Origin: an uncultured Acidimicrobiales bacterium
GTDB lineage: Bacteria > Actinomycetota > Acidimicrobiia > Acidimicrobiales > SZUA-35
Reading direction: 5' to 3'
Assembly: GCA_937922785.1 (NCBI GenBank)
Contig: CALAJQ010000011.1
Span: forward strand, 1-64,000
DNA length: 64,000 bases
The notes under the pieces are model-generated. The model was not told the origin of the DNA. It did not search any database and saw only the letters and a program-made list of their open reading frames with translations. Positions within the stretch are counted from its first letter, which is position 1. Each line of letters starts with the position of its first letter. Position numbers and translations under genes: made by a program. Shown piece after piece: positions 23,382-32,846 of this stretch.

Positions 23382-24361
23382 TGTTCGACCTCGAATCGGC
23401 GCGACACGAGCACCTGCACCGAGGCAAGCACAGCAATGATGAGGAACAACAGCACCGCCTTGGCCTGGGCGGTCGCGAAGTTTCCAAACTTGAACGCCTC
23501 GTTGTACACGTTCAGGGTCACAAGCTCGGTGGAACGGAACGGGCCACCGTCGGTGAGCGCCAGGTTCACATCGAAGGCAAGGAAGGCGTTGCGGAGGGCA
23601 AGAAAAACACTAACGGCGATAGATGGAACGATTAGGCGAAGTTTGACGTAGATGAGCTGCTGGAACGCTGACGCCCCATCGACGCGTGCGGCCTCAAGAA
23701 TTTCCGAAGGGATCGAGACCAAACCTGCGATGTAAATCAGCATCAGGTAGCCGGAGAGCTGCCAGACCGTCACTAGAACCAGCGCGAGGATGCCTTGTTC
23801 AGGATCGACGAGCCAATTGTTTTGCAGGAACCCAACTCCAACGAGGTCACCGAACCAGGTGAACATGTTGCGGAAGACAAACACCCAGATGAACCCGAGG
23901 ATGACTCCACCGATCAAGTTTGGTGTGAAGAACAAGGCTCGAAAGGCATTCTGCCCACGCAGCCCTGAGGTGACGAGCAATGCGAGACCAAGCGCTGCAA
24001 GGTTTGAGAAGACAACAACACCGATGACGTAGACGGTTGTCCTGGTGAGAGTGGCCCGAAAGTCCTTGTCGCCGATGGCTTCTCGATAGTTCTCGGTTCC
24101 CGTGAACTCGTAGTCGAACGAGGTCACGCTGTCGATGCCACTCCAGTTGGTGAACGACAACAGAATTCCGACTACGAACGGGATGGTTACAACCGCAATG
24201 AAGGCGAACGTTGGGATCGCAGCGAATTGGAGAAACCCACGAACCGGCTGAGCTCCAGCCTCCCTGCTGAATATATGGGCGGTAGGTGCAGAGCCGGATC
24301 GCTTCGGAGTCGGCTTTGTCGGAGTCGCCTTTGCACTTTCAATCGGTTCGATGACCGTCAT
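23378..24361 (-). CDS. Sugar ABC transporter permease, MalF type
   Basis: A 327-residue CUT1 permease with a ~35-residue cytosolic N-terminal extension, then about six helices. The EAA loop reads LEAARVDGASAFQQLIYVKL (~225-244). The residue pattern GYLMLIYIAGLVSIP before it is typical. It is separated by 150 bases from the binding-protein gene, with a hairpin between, and overlaps the MalG-type gene downstream. Together they would form the channel for the sugar processed by the GH32-like enzyme. Confidence 0.93.
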   Translation of the reverse strand: MTVIEPIESAKATPTKPTPKRSGSAPTAHIFSREAGAQPVRGFLQFAAIPTFAFIAVVTIPFVVGILLSFTNWSGIDSVTSFDYEFTGTENYREAIGDKDFRATLTRTTVYVIGVVVFSNLAALGLALLVTSGLRGQNAFRALFFTPNLIGGVILGFIWVFVFRNMFTWFGDLVGVGFLQNNWLVDPEQGILALVLVTVWQLSGYLMLIYIAGLVSIPSEILEAARVDGASAFQQLIYVKLRLIVPSIAVSVFLALRNAFLAFDVNLALTDGGPFRSTELVTLNVYNEAFKFGNFATAQAKAVLLFLIIAVLASVQVLVSRRFEVEQ

Positions 24362-24479
24362 GTTGCTCCTCCGAGTGGTTCGTGGTTGGTCGTTCGGACA
24401 CGCCGAGCCGGTCGCCAGATGCGAGGGGACTACATCATGGCGGCCGGCTTCAGCATGTCCGGTCGCTCCATTGCACGTT

Positions 24480-24502
24480 CACCTACGCCAGGAGCGCAGG
24501 TG
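24480..24502 (-). other. Intercistronic hairpin after the binding-protein gene
   Basis: Arms CACCTACGC and GCGCAGGTG pair with one mismatch around a five-base loop. It lies just beyond the binding-protein stop and ahead of the permease genes. Such hairpins commonly protect the abundant binding-protein message or attenuate the rest; there is no T-run for a complete terminator. Confidence 0.45.
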
Positions 24503-24512
24503 ACGGGTGCTG

Positions 24513-25904
24513 CTACTCGACGCTGGTCCAGTAGTCAGCGAGCTCCTCGGCGACACCTGCGCGGTCGGTGTTTCCGCTGATGTACTTCTGCAGCGTTGCA
24601 CCGAACGTTGGCCAACCATCAGATGGATACAGGTTATTGATCCACTCGAGCGTGTTGCCAGCCTCGGCGTAACCAACGATCTGAGAGTTGATGTTGTCGG
24701 TAGGAGTGTTCATGCCTGCGTATGCCGGCAGGAAGGCAAACTCGTCGGTGTAGAAGGTCTTGCCCTCGTCCGAAGTGGTGAGCCAGTTCAAGAAGTCGAT
24801 CGCTCCAGCTTGCTGCTCAGGAGTTGACTGCTCGGCGTCGACGACCATGTAGTTCGGGACACCGACTGGGATCTGGGTGTTACCGAAGTCAGACGGATCA
24901 TCGCTGATCGGCAGCGGCATGATGCCGAACGTACCGTCAGGTGCGGCTTCGGTGAGCGGTGGCACAGCCCAGTTACCCATGAACCACAGACCAACCTGGC
25001 CGCTCGAAAGTGCTGAGACTGCAGGATCGAAGTCGCTATCGAGTGGCGAATCCTTGAGCTGGTTGAACTCAAGCATTGCATCGAGTGTGTCCATCCAACC
25101 CTGGAAGTTGTCGTTACCTGCAAAGTCGGCAGAGCCATCCTTCAGGCTGTCGAGGAACGCACGACGGCCAGCCGCATCTTCAGCTTGTGTGGCGTAGACA
25201 GGGGTGAGGAGGTGAGCGCCAAGCGACCAGTCCATCGGCGAGACCTGAATCGCCGCTTCAGTGCTGTCGAGTGCGTCGATCTGACCCATGAGCTCAACAA
25301 GAGCCGAGCGGGTGTTGATCGATGCTGGGTCGAAGGTTCCACCAACCGCTTCGTCAAGAACGGCCTGGTTGTAGAGGATGCCGTAGCCCTCGATGGTCTG
25401 AGGAACACCAATGATGCGCCCGTCGGCCAGTGTTGCCTGGTCGAGGGTGCCACTGAGGGCTGCGCCCACTGCGTCGGAGCCGCTCAGGTCGAGCAGACGA
25501 TCCTGGAACTCAGGAATCTCTTGGCTCATGCTCATCAGGGTTGGGGCGTTGCCGCTCGAGTACATGGCCGTGGCCGTCTCGAGTGTGGCGCCACCACCGG
25601 GAAGGGGGATGATCGAGAGGTTGTACGCATCCTGCGAGCCGTTGTATGCAGCGACAGCGCTTTCGAACTGCGTCGCGATTTCAGACTTGAGCGTGCCGAG
25701 CATGGTGATTTCAACCACGCCAGCTGGCGTATCGTCTGCCGGCGCATCATCTGCCGGCGCGTCGTCTGCGGGTTCATCGGTAGCTGGTGCGTCGGTAGTT
25801 GTCGGATCATCGGAGCTTGCCGTGTCACCATCGCTACTGCACGCGGCAGCCATAAGTCCGAATGCCAGCAGCATGGCCAGCAAACGAGTGATATTCGATT
25901 TCAT
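24513..25904 (-). CDS. Sugar ABC transporter substrate-binding lipoprotein
   Basis: From the ATG at 25904 the product is 463 residues. It has a lipoprotein signal with lipobox LMAAAC, then an unusual acidic linker of PADDA-type repeats (~28-50), and a family 1 extracellular solute-binding domain. AAGGGG just upstream supports this start rather than an in-frame TTG/ATG further up that would run through the operators. Domain landmarks include GEVGLWFMGNWAVPPL-like sequence and FLNWLTTSDEGKTFY. It is anchored to the outer face of the membrane and delivers sugar to the MalF/MalG-type permeases. First gene of the LacI-controlled operon. Confidence 0.92.
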   Translation of the reverse strand: MKSNITRLLAMLLAFGLMAAACSSDGDTASSDDPTTTDAPATDEPADDAPADDAPADDTPAGVVEITMLGTLKSEIATQFESAVAAYNGSQDAYNLSIIPLPGGGATLETATAMYSSGNAPTLMSMSQEIPEFQDRLLDLSGSDAVGAALSGTLDQATLADGRIIGVPQTIEGYGILYNQAVLDEAVGGTFDPASINTRSALVELMGQIDALDSTEAAIQVSPMDWSLGAHLLTPVYATQAEDAAGRRAFLDSLKDGSADFAGNDNFQGWMDTLDAMLEFNQLKDSPLDSDFDPAVSALSSGQVGLWFMGNWAVPPLTEAAPDGTFGIMPLPISDDPSDFGNTQIPVGVPNYMVVDAEQSTPEQQAGAIDFLNWLTTSDEGKTFYTDEFAFLPAYAGMNTPTDNINSQIVGYAEAGNTLEWINNLYPSDGWPTFGATLQKYISGNTDRAGVAEELADYWTSVE

Positions 25905-25970
25905 CTTTCCCCTTTTCCCCACGGGATGCCCCTTGGGTTTGGTGTGTTGAACCCAGTTTCTGAGTCTCGG

Positions 25971-26036
25971 TGTAATCGAATGTAATCGATTACAGTAATC
26001 GATTACATTTAAGTAGTGACTTGCGCCAGCTGTCAA
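25971..26036 (-). promoter_or_regulatory. Promoter with tandem LacI-type operators
   Basis: Minus strand: TTGACA at 26031-26036, an 18-base spacer and TTAAAT at 26007-26012. Adjoining and overlapping the -10 are two palindromes, TGTAATCGATTACA (25981-25994) and GTAATCGATTAC (25995-26006), followed by a half-site-like TGTAATCGAA at 25971-25980. Central CG symmetry and position over the start are as expected for LacI-family repression. Confidence 0.8.
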
Positions 26037-26071
26037 GGACATTTTTGAAGAGCCTAACCCAGGGACCTCGG

Positions 26072-27292
26072 TTATGCCGGAGTGAACTCGGCAGTCATGT
26101 GTTTGATGCCGTTGATGAACGACGAACGGAGGTAATCGGGTTCACCGACCACTTCGATATCGGGGAGTCGGTGCAGCAGTTCCCGGAAGATGGTGGCGAG
26201 CTGCCGGCGGGCGAAGTGGGCACCCAGGCAGAAGTGTGGGCCCGGGCCACCGAACCCAACCTGGGCCGAATTGTCTCGGAGGATGTCCATCTCATTCGGT
26301 CGATCAAAGACGCGTTCGTCTCGGTTGGCCGAGCCGTACCACAGCACCACTTTGTCACCTTCGTTGAACTTGTGATCGCCCAACTGAACGCCGTCCTGGG
26401 TGACGGTGCGGCGGAAGTGAATAACCGGTGACGACAAGCGAACGATCTCCTCGACGGCGCCGCCGATGCGTCCTTCGAAGTCGTCCATCAGCAGGCCACG
26501 CTGGTCGGGGTTGTCGGTCAGTAGCTTCAGGCCATGGCTGGTTGCGTTGCGGGTGGTCTCGTTGCCGGCCGCGCATAGCAGCACAAAGAACGACGCCAAT
26601 TCGTCATCAGTCAGCGTCTCGCCGTCGATTTCGGCATTGATAAGTGCCGACGTGAGATCGTCAGTCGGGTTACTCCTTCGCTCGGCAGCCAGACCGTTCA
26701 TGAGCTCGGCCAGTGTGGCGCCCGCCCCGATGAATGCTTCGAGCGGGTTGGCACCCTCGGGAATAAATTCAGGATCGCCGTTCGACAAGATGATGTTGGT
26801 CATGTCGAAGACCATCATGTGCTCCGATTCCGGGATACCCATGAGGTCACAGATAAGACGCAACGGAAGTTTGGCCGATACTTCGTGCACAAAATCAATC
26901 GAACCCTTCTCCGCCACGCTGTCAATAACATCGCGCGCCTGGGCGACGATTGCGTCGTTCAGCTGCTCGAGCATCCGCGGCGTGAACCCTCGCGACACAA
27001 TCCGCCGCATACGGGCGTGACGAGGGTCGTCCATGTTGATCATCGACCCAAAGAACTCAAGCATCTCGGGCGGAAGGTCGGCGATGTTCGAGCCCTTGCC
27101 GGAACAGAACAGCGACGGCTGCTTGCTGGCCGCCAACACATGATCGTGACGCACCAACGACCAGAATCCCGGTCCGGGCGGTAGGACGACTTCGCCGTCG
27201 ACCTCTAGACCACGCTCATTACTGAAGAACAGCTCATCGGTGGCCCGAAGCTGGGTGAAGAGCAGCGGGTCGGTTTCTCGAAGATCGATCAC
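26072..27292 (-). CDS. Cytochrome P450
   Basis: A 406-residue soluble bacterial P450. The oxygen-binding I-helix motif is AAGNETT (241-247), the ExxR pair is in EEIVR (E282, R285), and the heme-thiolate loop FGGPGPHFCLGAHFARRQ places the ligand at C355. The pattern AGNETTRNATSHG is like CYP125/CYP142/CYP124-type enzymes, which hydroxylate sterol side chains or branched lipids, but the substrate cannot be set. Start is a GTG. No ferredoxin gene is next to it. It is divergent from the amidohydrolase remnant. Confidence 0.93.
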   Translation of the reverse strand: MIDLRETDPLLFTQLRATDELFFSNERGLEVDGEVVLPPGPGFWSLVRHDHVLAASKQPSLFCSGKGSNIADLPPEMLEFFGSMINMDDPRHARMRRIVSRGFTPRMLEQLNDAIVAQARDVIDSVAEKGSIDFVHEVSAKLPLRLICDLMGIPESEHMMVFDMTNIILSNGDPEFIPEGANPLEAFIGAGATLAELMNGLAAERRSNPTDDLTSALINAEIDGETLTDDELASFFVLLCAAGNETTRNATSHGLKLLTDNPDQRGLLMDDFEGRIGGAVEEIVRLSSPVIHFRRTVTQDGVQLGDHKFNEGDKVVLWYGSANRDERVFDRPNEMDILRDNSAQVGFGGPGPHFCLGAHFARRQLATIFRELLHRLPDIEVVGEPDYLRSSFINGIKHMTAEFTPA

Positions 27293-27297
27293 GGGGC

Positions 27298-27588
27298 CCG
27301 AAACTCCCGATCGAATCAGTCATACAGAAGATGACCGCCGACACAGCTGCGCTGTTCGGGTTCGATGACCGCGGTGTGCTTGATGTCGGCAAGCGAGCCG
27401 ACATCAACGTGATCAACCACAGGAGCCTCCGTCTTCGGGAACCTCGCCTCGTTGCTGATCTTCCGGCTGGTGGCACCAGACTGCTGCAAGCATCCGAGGG
27501 CTATGTCGCTACCATCGTGGCCGGCGAGATCACGCGAGAGCACGACGAGTTCACCGGCGCTCGACCCGGACGCCTCGTACGCAGCTGA
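27298..27588 (+). pseudogene. 3' remnant of a D-aminoacylase-type amidohydrolase
   Basis: The frame from about 27298 to the stop at 27588 matches only the C-terminal end of amidohydrolase-3/N-acyl-D-amino-acid deacylases. Recognisable are MTADTAALFGFDDRGVLDVG, KRADINVI, VADLPAGGTRLLQ, and the final GYVATIVAGE...GRLVRS. The metal-binding barrel is gone; the fragment begins where the P450 gene begins on the other strand. A decayed gene cut by rearrangement. Confidence 0.7.
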
Positions 27589-27714
27589 GCACAGTGCGGA
27601 TGGATTCCACCTACGTGCATGCTGTAAGGATGATTACTAGAAACGACACCGTCGGTGCTGGGCCGTACTGTCGATGGTGAGGATGGGGATTTTGCTCCAC
27701 ACCGGAGATGTGAA

Positions 27715-28906
27715 GTGACCAACGCTGGCGGCAGCGCTACCTCCGACGTTGTCATTGTCGGCGGCGGCGTCATTGGAGTGTCATCTGCGTGGTGGCTGGA
27801 GCAGGCCGGCTACTTAGTGACGATCGTCGAGCGCAGGAAAACCTTAGGCTCGCTGACCACTCCGAATGCTCTCGGAACGATTCGCACCCAGTACGGCGCG
27901 CCATCGCTCGTAGCCCTAGCTCAGGAGAGCCTCGAATTCTATCGCCACATCCAAGCGCGTCTCGGGGTGGCCCCAAACGACATCGAGTTCTCCAATCCCG
28001 GCTACCTATACCTAACTGACCGGGCCGACGATGTCGATCGACTCGCCGACGCGCTCACCATGTATCAGGGGTTGGGCGTCACCAGCTCGGAGATGCTCAA
28101 CGAGGCAGAGATTCGCCGTCGGTTTCGGTTCGCTGGCGATTCGGTCGCTGGCATCTTCCACGGCGACGGAAGCTTCGTGAACCCGGCGCTGGTCACCGGG
28201 GCGTGGGCCGGGCAATTGTCGAACACGACGGTTCTGCTCGACAGCGCCGTCGAAGCAATCGAATCAACGTCGTCTGGCTGGCGCGTTTCAACCGAGCGAG
28301 GACACGTCGACGCCGCGGTTGTCGTCGTGGCTGGCGGACCATATGCAGCGCAGCTACTTTCGCCCTTCGGTGTTGACCTACCGGTGCGGGTCACTCCTCG
28401 CTATCGAGTGTTCGTTCCTGATGACGACCCCGAGCACCGTTCGGCTCCCCTGGTCATCAACGTGGTCAACGGGTCATATTGGCGTCCGGTGCCCCGGGGG
28501 CATTTGGCTTAGTACCGCCAACGTCGATGACCGCACGGTCGAACCACAAGAGACGGTCGAGATCCCAAACGACTTCCTTGCCACTGCGATCGAAGAGATT
28601 CGGCCGGTGTCGCCTCGTCTTGCCGCCACAGCCGAGTCTGCCGATCCAGCGACTCTTAGCTTCGCCGGCGGCTTCCAGGTTTACCCGGTTGACGATGTGC
28701 CAATCATTGGGCCGGTGCCGGGGCACGAGGGCTTGTTCGCCAACGTCGGGCACTGGGCCGGAATCATGTTGTCCCCCGCCAGCGGGCGTTTGCTGGCCGA
28801 CGTGGTTGCTGGCACGAGCGGCGTCGAGAACCCATGTGGGTTCGATCGTTTCACCGACGGCACGGCCGAGCGATCGTCCACCAACAAGTTCGGTGGTTGG
28901 GGGTAA
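27715..28906 (+). pseudogene. FAD-dependent amine oxidoreductase (DadA/SoxB-like), frameshifted
   Basis: A glycine-oxidase/sarcosine-oxidase beta-type flavoprotein. The FAD-binding motif is DVVIVGGGVIGVSSAWWLEQAG near the N-terminus, and the C-terminal VDDVPIIGPVPGHEGLFANVGHWAGIMLSPASG is intact. The reading frame breaks at 28492-28500 (a C4G5 run): removing one base restores VPGGIWLSTANV. As given, the first frame stops at 28512 and the rest continues in another frame to 28906. GTG at 27715 with GGAG upstream is the likely start. The stop overlaps the ATG of the dioxygenase (TAATG). Either a recent pseudogene or a sequencing error. Confidence 0.8.
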
Positions 28907-29676
28907 TGCAGGTAGAGCCGCTTTCGGCTGCGGTCGGCGCCCGAGTGACCGGGGTCGATCTTTCGAGCGAGCTGGACGCCGCAAGCATCGAGGCGCTTCG
29001 CGTCGCACTGGATGAGCATCATGTTCTTGCGTTCCCAAACCAAGACCTAACGCCGGAACGCCATGTTGAGGTCGGCGAATGGTTCGGCACGCCCTACATC
29101 CACCCCTATCTCACCCCAGTCGACGCTCACCCGGCGATTCTCGAGGTTCGTAAGGAGGCTGACGAAACTGAGGTCTTCGGCGGCCAGTACTGGCATGCCG
29201 ACATCACGTTCAGCGACCCACCGGCCGCCGCATCACTGCTTTATTCGTTAGACATTCCACCAATCGGCGGCGACACCCTTTTCGCAAACCAACACCTAGC
29301 CTTCGAGCGCCTTTCGGTTGGCATGCAGACCATGCTGGGCGGCCTCAACGCAGTGCATTGTTATCCGGGGAAGACCGAAGACGAAGCTTCTGCTGTTCAT
29401 CCGGTCCTACGTTTACACCCCCGCACGCGACGCCCCGCTCTCTATATCAATGCCGCCTTCGTCAGCCGGTTCGAAAACATGACCGAGGACGAAAGCAAGC
29501 CTTTGCTGGACTTTCTCTTCGCACATCAAACGCGTCCGGAGTTTCAACTCCGATTGGGATGGACGGCACGCATGTTGACGATCTGGGACAACCGGTCTGT
29601 CTTGCACTACGCAATGAACGATCATCACGGCTATCGGCGGGAGCTACAGCGCGTGACATCGATCGAGTTCCTGTAG
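28906..29676 (+). CDS. TauD/TfdA-family 2-oxoglutarate dioxygenase
   Basis: A 256-residue Fe(II)/2-oxoglutarate oxygenase. Iron ligands are the His and Asp of YWHADITF (~97-104) and the distal His of SVLHYAMNDHHG (~231-242); the 2OG-binding Arg is expected in YRRELQRVT near the end. The family oxidises sulfonates, phenoxyacetates, carnitine and other small acids. The TAATG overlap couples it to the upstream FAD-dependent amine oxidase, so both may act on one amine or amino-acid-like substrate. Confidence 0.88.
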   Translation: MQVEPLSAAVGARVTGVDLSSELDAASIEALRVALDEHHVLAFPNQDLTPERHVEVGEWFGTPYIHPYLTPVDAHPAILEVRKEADETEVFGGQYWHADITFSDPPAAASLLYSLDIPPIGGDTLFANQHLAFERLSVGMQTMLGGLNAVHCYPGKTEDEASAVHPVLRLHPRTRRPALYINAAFVSRFENMTEDESKPLLDFLFAHQTRPEFQLRLGWTARMLTIWDNRSVLHYAMNDHHGYRRELQRVTSIEFL

Positions 29677-29727
29677 GGCTATCGAAGCGGTTTGAACCGT
29701 TCGCTGGAGTTCACCATCAGCGATCGG

Positions 29728-29793
29728 TCAGAGCAGTTCTTTGTTGAAGCTGTCGGTGATGAAGAAGTTCATGGTTCCCATGTCGTGACCCAT
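29728..29793 (-). other. Tiny ORF after the acyl-CoA ligase gene
   Basis: An ATG two bases after the ligase stop opens 21 codons (MGHDMGTMNFFITDSFNKEL and one Leu) to a TGA. It has no identified homologue and could be a leftover of a longer gene or chance. The 29677-29795 interval is otherwise the convergent gap after the dioxygenase, with a small CGGTT/AACCG hairpin at 29688-29699. Confidence 0.2.
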
Positions 29794-29795
29794 CG

Positions 29796-31358
29796 TTAGT
29801 TGACGGCCCGTTCCTGGCCTTCCCAGTAGGGTTTGCGAAGTTCGGTTTTGAGGATCTTGCCCGAGGGGTTGCGGGGAATCGCCTCGATCCGCTCGACATT
29901 CTTGGGAAGCTTGAAGCGAGCGAGGAGCTCGGCGCAGTGATCGATGATGTCGGTTTCGCTCGGGTCAGAGCCCTCGGCCGGGATGATCAGCGCAAGAGGC
30001 GACTCACCCCACTTCTCGCTTGGGATGCCGATTACCGCAACATCGGCGACACCTTCGTGGGACATGATTGCGTTCTCAATCTCGGCCGGATAAATGTTCT
30101 CTCCACCGGAAACGATCATGTCCTTAACCCGGTCGTGGATAAACACGAAACCGTCTTTGAGATAGCCAGCATCACCGCTGGCGAACCAGCCGTAGCCGTC
30201 TTCGTCGCGGCCTTCGGGAAAGGCTGCAGCGGTTGCTTCGGGGTTCTTCCAATAGCCCTTGAGGTTCTGATGTGACCGAGACCAGATCTCACCGACTTCA
30301 CCCTCGGGCAGATCGTTGCCCTCCTCGTCGACAATCTTGACCTCGGTGCCCACGACGGGTTTGCCAGCGGAGCGGAGCAGTTCGGCTCGGTCACCGCCTG
30401 GATCATGATCCTCGGGCTTCAAGAACGTAACGGCGCCAGTTGTCTCGGTTAGGCCATAAACCTGGGCGTGATCACACTTGAGTAATCCCATTGAGCCGAT
30501 GAGCGCCTGCTCGGTAATCGGCGATGCGCCATAGAGGATCGTCTTGAGCGACGAGAAGTCAACATCGGAGGCTCCAGGAATCATCGGCAACACCTGGAGG
30601 AGCGCCGGGACCATAAACGCTGTGGTGACGCCGTGGCCGGGAATGTCGGCGAAGATACGGCCAGGGTCAACGTCGCGGTGCACGATACTCGTGCAGCCCT
30701 TGAAGACGGCTGCGTGAGCAACGCCGCTTCCACCGATGTGGAACATGGGCAGCACGTGGAGGATGACGTCGGATCCTTCGAGGCCCATCACACTGGTCAG
30801 CGGAGGGACAGAGGCTTCGAGGTTGTGATTGCTGATCTCCGCACCCTTCGGCAGACCAGTGGTGCCTGAGGTGTAGAGCTGCACTGCAGTGTCGTGGGCG
30901 TCAAATTCAGTGACGATGTCGTCGTCAGCGGCCTCTGCGATCCAGTCCACATACTGCTGGTGCGCGGTTTCGCCACCAACGGCAATCAGGTGCGGTGACC
31001 GGGGCAGGTCCATCTTTTCGAGGTGGCCGAGAAACTCAGCTTCCACCACCACGACCTTGGCTTCAGCGTTGTCGAGGATGTAGTCCATCTCAGGGGCAGC
31101 GAGACGCCAGTTGACGGCCACGATGACGGCGTTCAACTTGGCCGCGCCGTAGGTGAGGGTGAAGTACTCGGGGATGTTCTTGCCGATAAAGCCGACTCGG
31201 TCCTGGCTTCCTACGCCCATGGCGGCGAGTGCGTTTGCGACCTTGGCCGATTCGGCCTCGAACTCGCCGAAACTCAGCGTGCGATCATCACAAACGAGCG
31301 CTGTCTTGTCGGGCTGCTCGGTCGACTGACGACGCAGGTTCTCTGCGAGATTGAACAT
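29796..31358 (-). CDS. Long-chain/aryl acyl-CoA synthetase (FadD-like)
   Basis: ANL-superfamily ligase, 520 residues, which adenylates a carboxylic acid and forms its CoA thioester. The phosphate-binding loop is YTSGTTGLPKGA (~172-183). A YGLTETTG motif (~300-307), ASGDAGYLKDGFVFIHDRVKD (~390-410) and the C-terminal catalytic Lys in NPSGKILK complete the domain. Order and length are normal. The substrate may be a fatty or aromatic acid; the motif set does not decide. It is separate from the SDR gene upstream by 132 bases. Confidence 0.92.
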   Translation of the reverse strand: MFNLAENLRRQSTEQPDKTALVCDDRTLSFGEFEAESAKVANALAAMGVGSQDRVGFIGKNIPEYFTLTYGAAKLNAVIVAVNWRLAAPEMDYILDNAEAKVVVVEAEFLGHLEKMDLPRSPHLIAVGGETAHQQYVDWIAEAADDDIVTEFDAHDTAVQLYTSGTTGLPKGAEISNHNLEASVPPLTSVMGLEGSDVILHVLPMFHIGGSGVAHAAVFKGCTSIVHRDVDPGRIFADIPGHGVTTAFMVPALLQVLPMIPGASDVDFSSLKTILYGASPITEQALIGSMGLLKCDHAQVYGLTETTGAVTFLKPEDHDPGGDRAELLRSAGKPVVGTEVKIVDEEGNDLPEGEVGEIWSRSHQNLKGYWKNPEATAAAFPEGRDEDGYGWFASGDAGYLKDGFVFIHDRVKDMIVSGGENIYPAEIENAIMSHEGVADVAVIGIPSEKWGESPLALIIPAEGSDPSETDIIDHCAELLARFKLPKNVERIEAIPRNPSGKILKTELRKPYWEGQERAVN

Positions 31359-31490
31359 GAGTGGGCCCCCTTTGAGCTGAGTCGGGGCTGTCCCGCCCGC
31401 CCGACCAAACCTACAGCGCTCACCTCAGTGGCAACAAGCCAACCGGCGACGGTCATTGTCTGGGGCTGCACATTCGTAAACGTCGTTGGA

Positions 31491-32438
31491 TCAGAGCTGC
31501 CAGCTGTGCCCGGTCTCGGCCTCAGAGATTTCCCACAAGCGCTCCATTACGACCTTGTCGTAGGCGAACGACTCAAGCGTTCCCTTCCCGACCGGCCCGA
31601 CCCAATCGTTGCGGCCAGTGGGCCCATATAGTGCCCGCTGTTCCAGACCGTTCTCGGTTGCGCACATTAGTTCCGGGTACGCACCCTGTTCGGCGGATTG
31701 AACCAGCGGCGACATGGACATGAGCCTAAACACTGCCCGCGTTACCAAGTTTCCGCTCGTTGAGATGAGCGAGGTGGCCGACGAACCAGGGTGGCAGACG
31801 TAGACCTCCACGTCGGAGTTTGTCGCCGCCAGACGATCCTGGAGCTCGTACGCGAACATCATCTGTGCGAGCTTGCTTTGTGAGTAGGTCTTGTTCTGGT
31901 GATAGTTGTTGTCCCAATTCATGTCATCGAACTGGATTGTCTTGATGCCCATCTTGTAGCCGAGGCTGGCCACCACCACGATGCGACCCTTCGATGCTTC
32001 GATGCGATCGAAGAGCAGCCCGCTCAACAGGAAGTGACCGTAGTGGTTTGTGCCGAGCATGCTCTCATGACCGTCAACCGTGAGCTTCTGTGACGGCACC
32101 TGCGCAATAGCGGCGTTACAGATAAGTGCGTCGATATTGGGAACGGTTTCGAGGACCTCGGCTGCCGCGGCGCGAACGCTGTCGAGTGAGGCGAGGTCCA
32201 TCCGCACGAAGGACACCTGCGCCGCCGCTCCAAATTCCTCCTTTAGCTTCGCAACGGCAGCTTCGGACCGCTCGGGGCTGCGGTTCAACATCACTACCGT
32301 CGCACCCTTGCCGAGGAGGATTCGCGATGCCTCGTACCCGACGCCTGCGTTTCCGCCGGTTATGAGGTAGGTCTTACCGTCCTGGGGACCGAGGCGTTCT
32401 GGGGTCCAGCCTTGACGTCCGAATGTCGTGTCTGCCAT
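31491..32438 (-). CDS. Short-chain dehydrogenase/reductase
   Basis: Classical-extended SDR related to retinol dehydrogenase/protochlorophyllide reductase-like enzymes, 315 residues from the ATG at 32438. The NAD(P) motif TGGNAGVGYEASR is at ~29-41, NAA in LICNAAIA at ~108, and the catalytic Tyr/Lys pair in TYSQSKLAQ (~189-197). A weak AGGAA site supports the start; a longer frame upstream overlaps the HxlR gene and lacks similarity. It lies 22 bases after the HxlR gene on the same strand, so it is probably co-transcribed with its regulator. Confidence 0.88.
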   Translation of the reverse strand: MADTTFGRQGWTPERLGPQDGKTYLITGGNAGVGYEASRILLGKGATVVMLNRSPERSEAAVAKLKEEFGAAAQVSFVRMDLASLDSVRAAAAEVLETVPNIDALICNAAIAQVPSQKLTVDGHESMLGTNHYGHFLLSGLLFDRIEASKGRIVVVASLGYKMGIKTIQFDDMNWDNNYHQNKTYSQSKLAQMMFAYELQDRLAATNSDVEVYVCHPGSSATSLISTSGNLVTRAVFRLMSMSPLVQSAEQGAYPELMCATENGLEQRALYGPTGRNDWVGPVGKGTLESFAYDKVVMERLWEISEAETGHSWQL

Positions 32439-32460
32439 TGCTAAGTTCCTGTCGTTGGGT

Positions 32461-32814
32461 CTAGCTCGCGTTCGCGCTTGCGGCCAGAGTTTTTCCGTGC
32501 TTAGCCGTCCACGTCGCAATTGACTCGAGCACGGGAAGAAGCGTGTGAGCCGTGTCGGTGATGTCGTACTCGACCCGTGGCGGAATTTCATTGAACTGAG
32601 TTCGGGTGACGAGACCATCGCGTTCGAGTTCGCGAAGTTGACGGGTAAGCGTTGTTGGGGTCACCGGACTCATGCGCTCTGCGAGTTCGTTGAAGCGGGC
32701 CTTGCCATCACAACCCAGGCTGTAGAGAATGCCGATCTTCCAACGACCCCCGACCATGCCGGTAAACGTCGCCAGGGAATCGACGGTGACTGCGGTTGAT
32801 GTGTGATCTGGCAC
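32461..32814 (-). CDS. HxlR-family transcriptional regulator
   Basis: A 117-residue winged-helix protein of the HxlR type: GRWKIGILYSLGCDGKARFNEL (~23-44), the recognition helix SPVTPTTLTRQLRELERDGLV and PPRVEYDITD. HxlR proteins of known function (YodB, HypR) sense aldehydes, quinones or disulfide stress through a Cys. The only Cys here is in LGCDGKARF (near residue 35), in a different place from YodB's Cys6. Divergent from the HchA-nitroreductase pair and upstream of an SDR, it probably controls both. Confidence 0.9.
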   Translation of the reverse strand: MPDHTSTAVTVDSLATFTGMVGGRWKIGILYSLGCDGKARFNELAERMSPVTPTTLTRQLRELERDGLVTRTQFNEIPPRVEYDITDTAHTLLPVLESIATWTAKHGKTLAASANAS

Positions 32815-32846
32815 GTTTCTCCAACTTTCTGTGTTACTACCGTAGA

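Noticed and set aside
26072-29676. Integrated element bounded by the gene remnants
   Set aside because: No integrase, transposase or direct-repeat ends were seen; the remnants look like independent decay.
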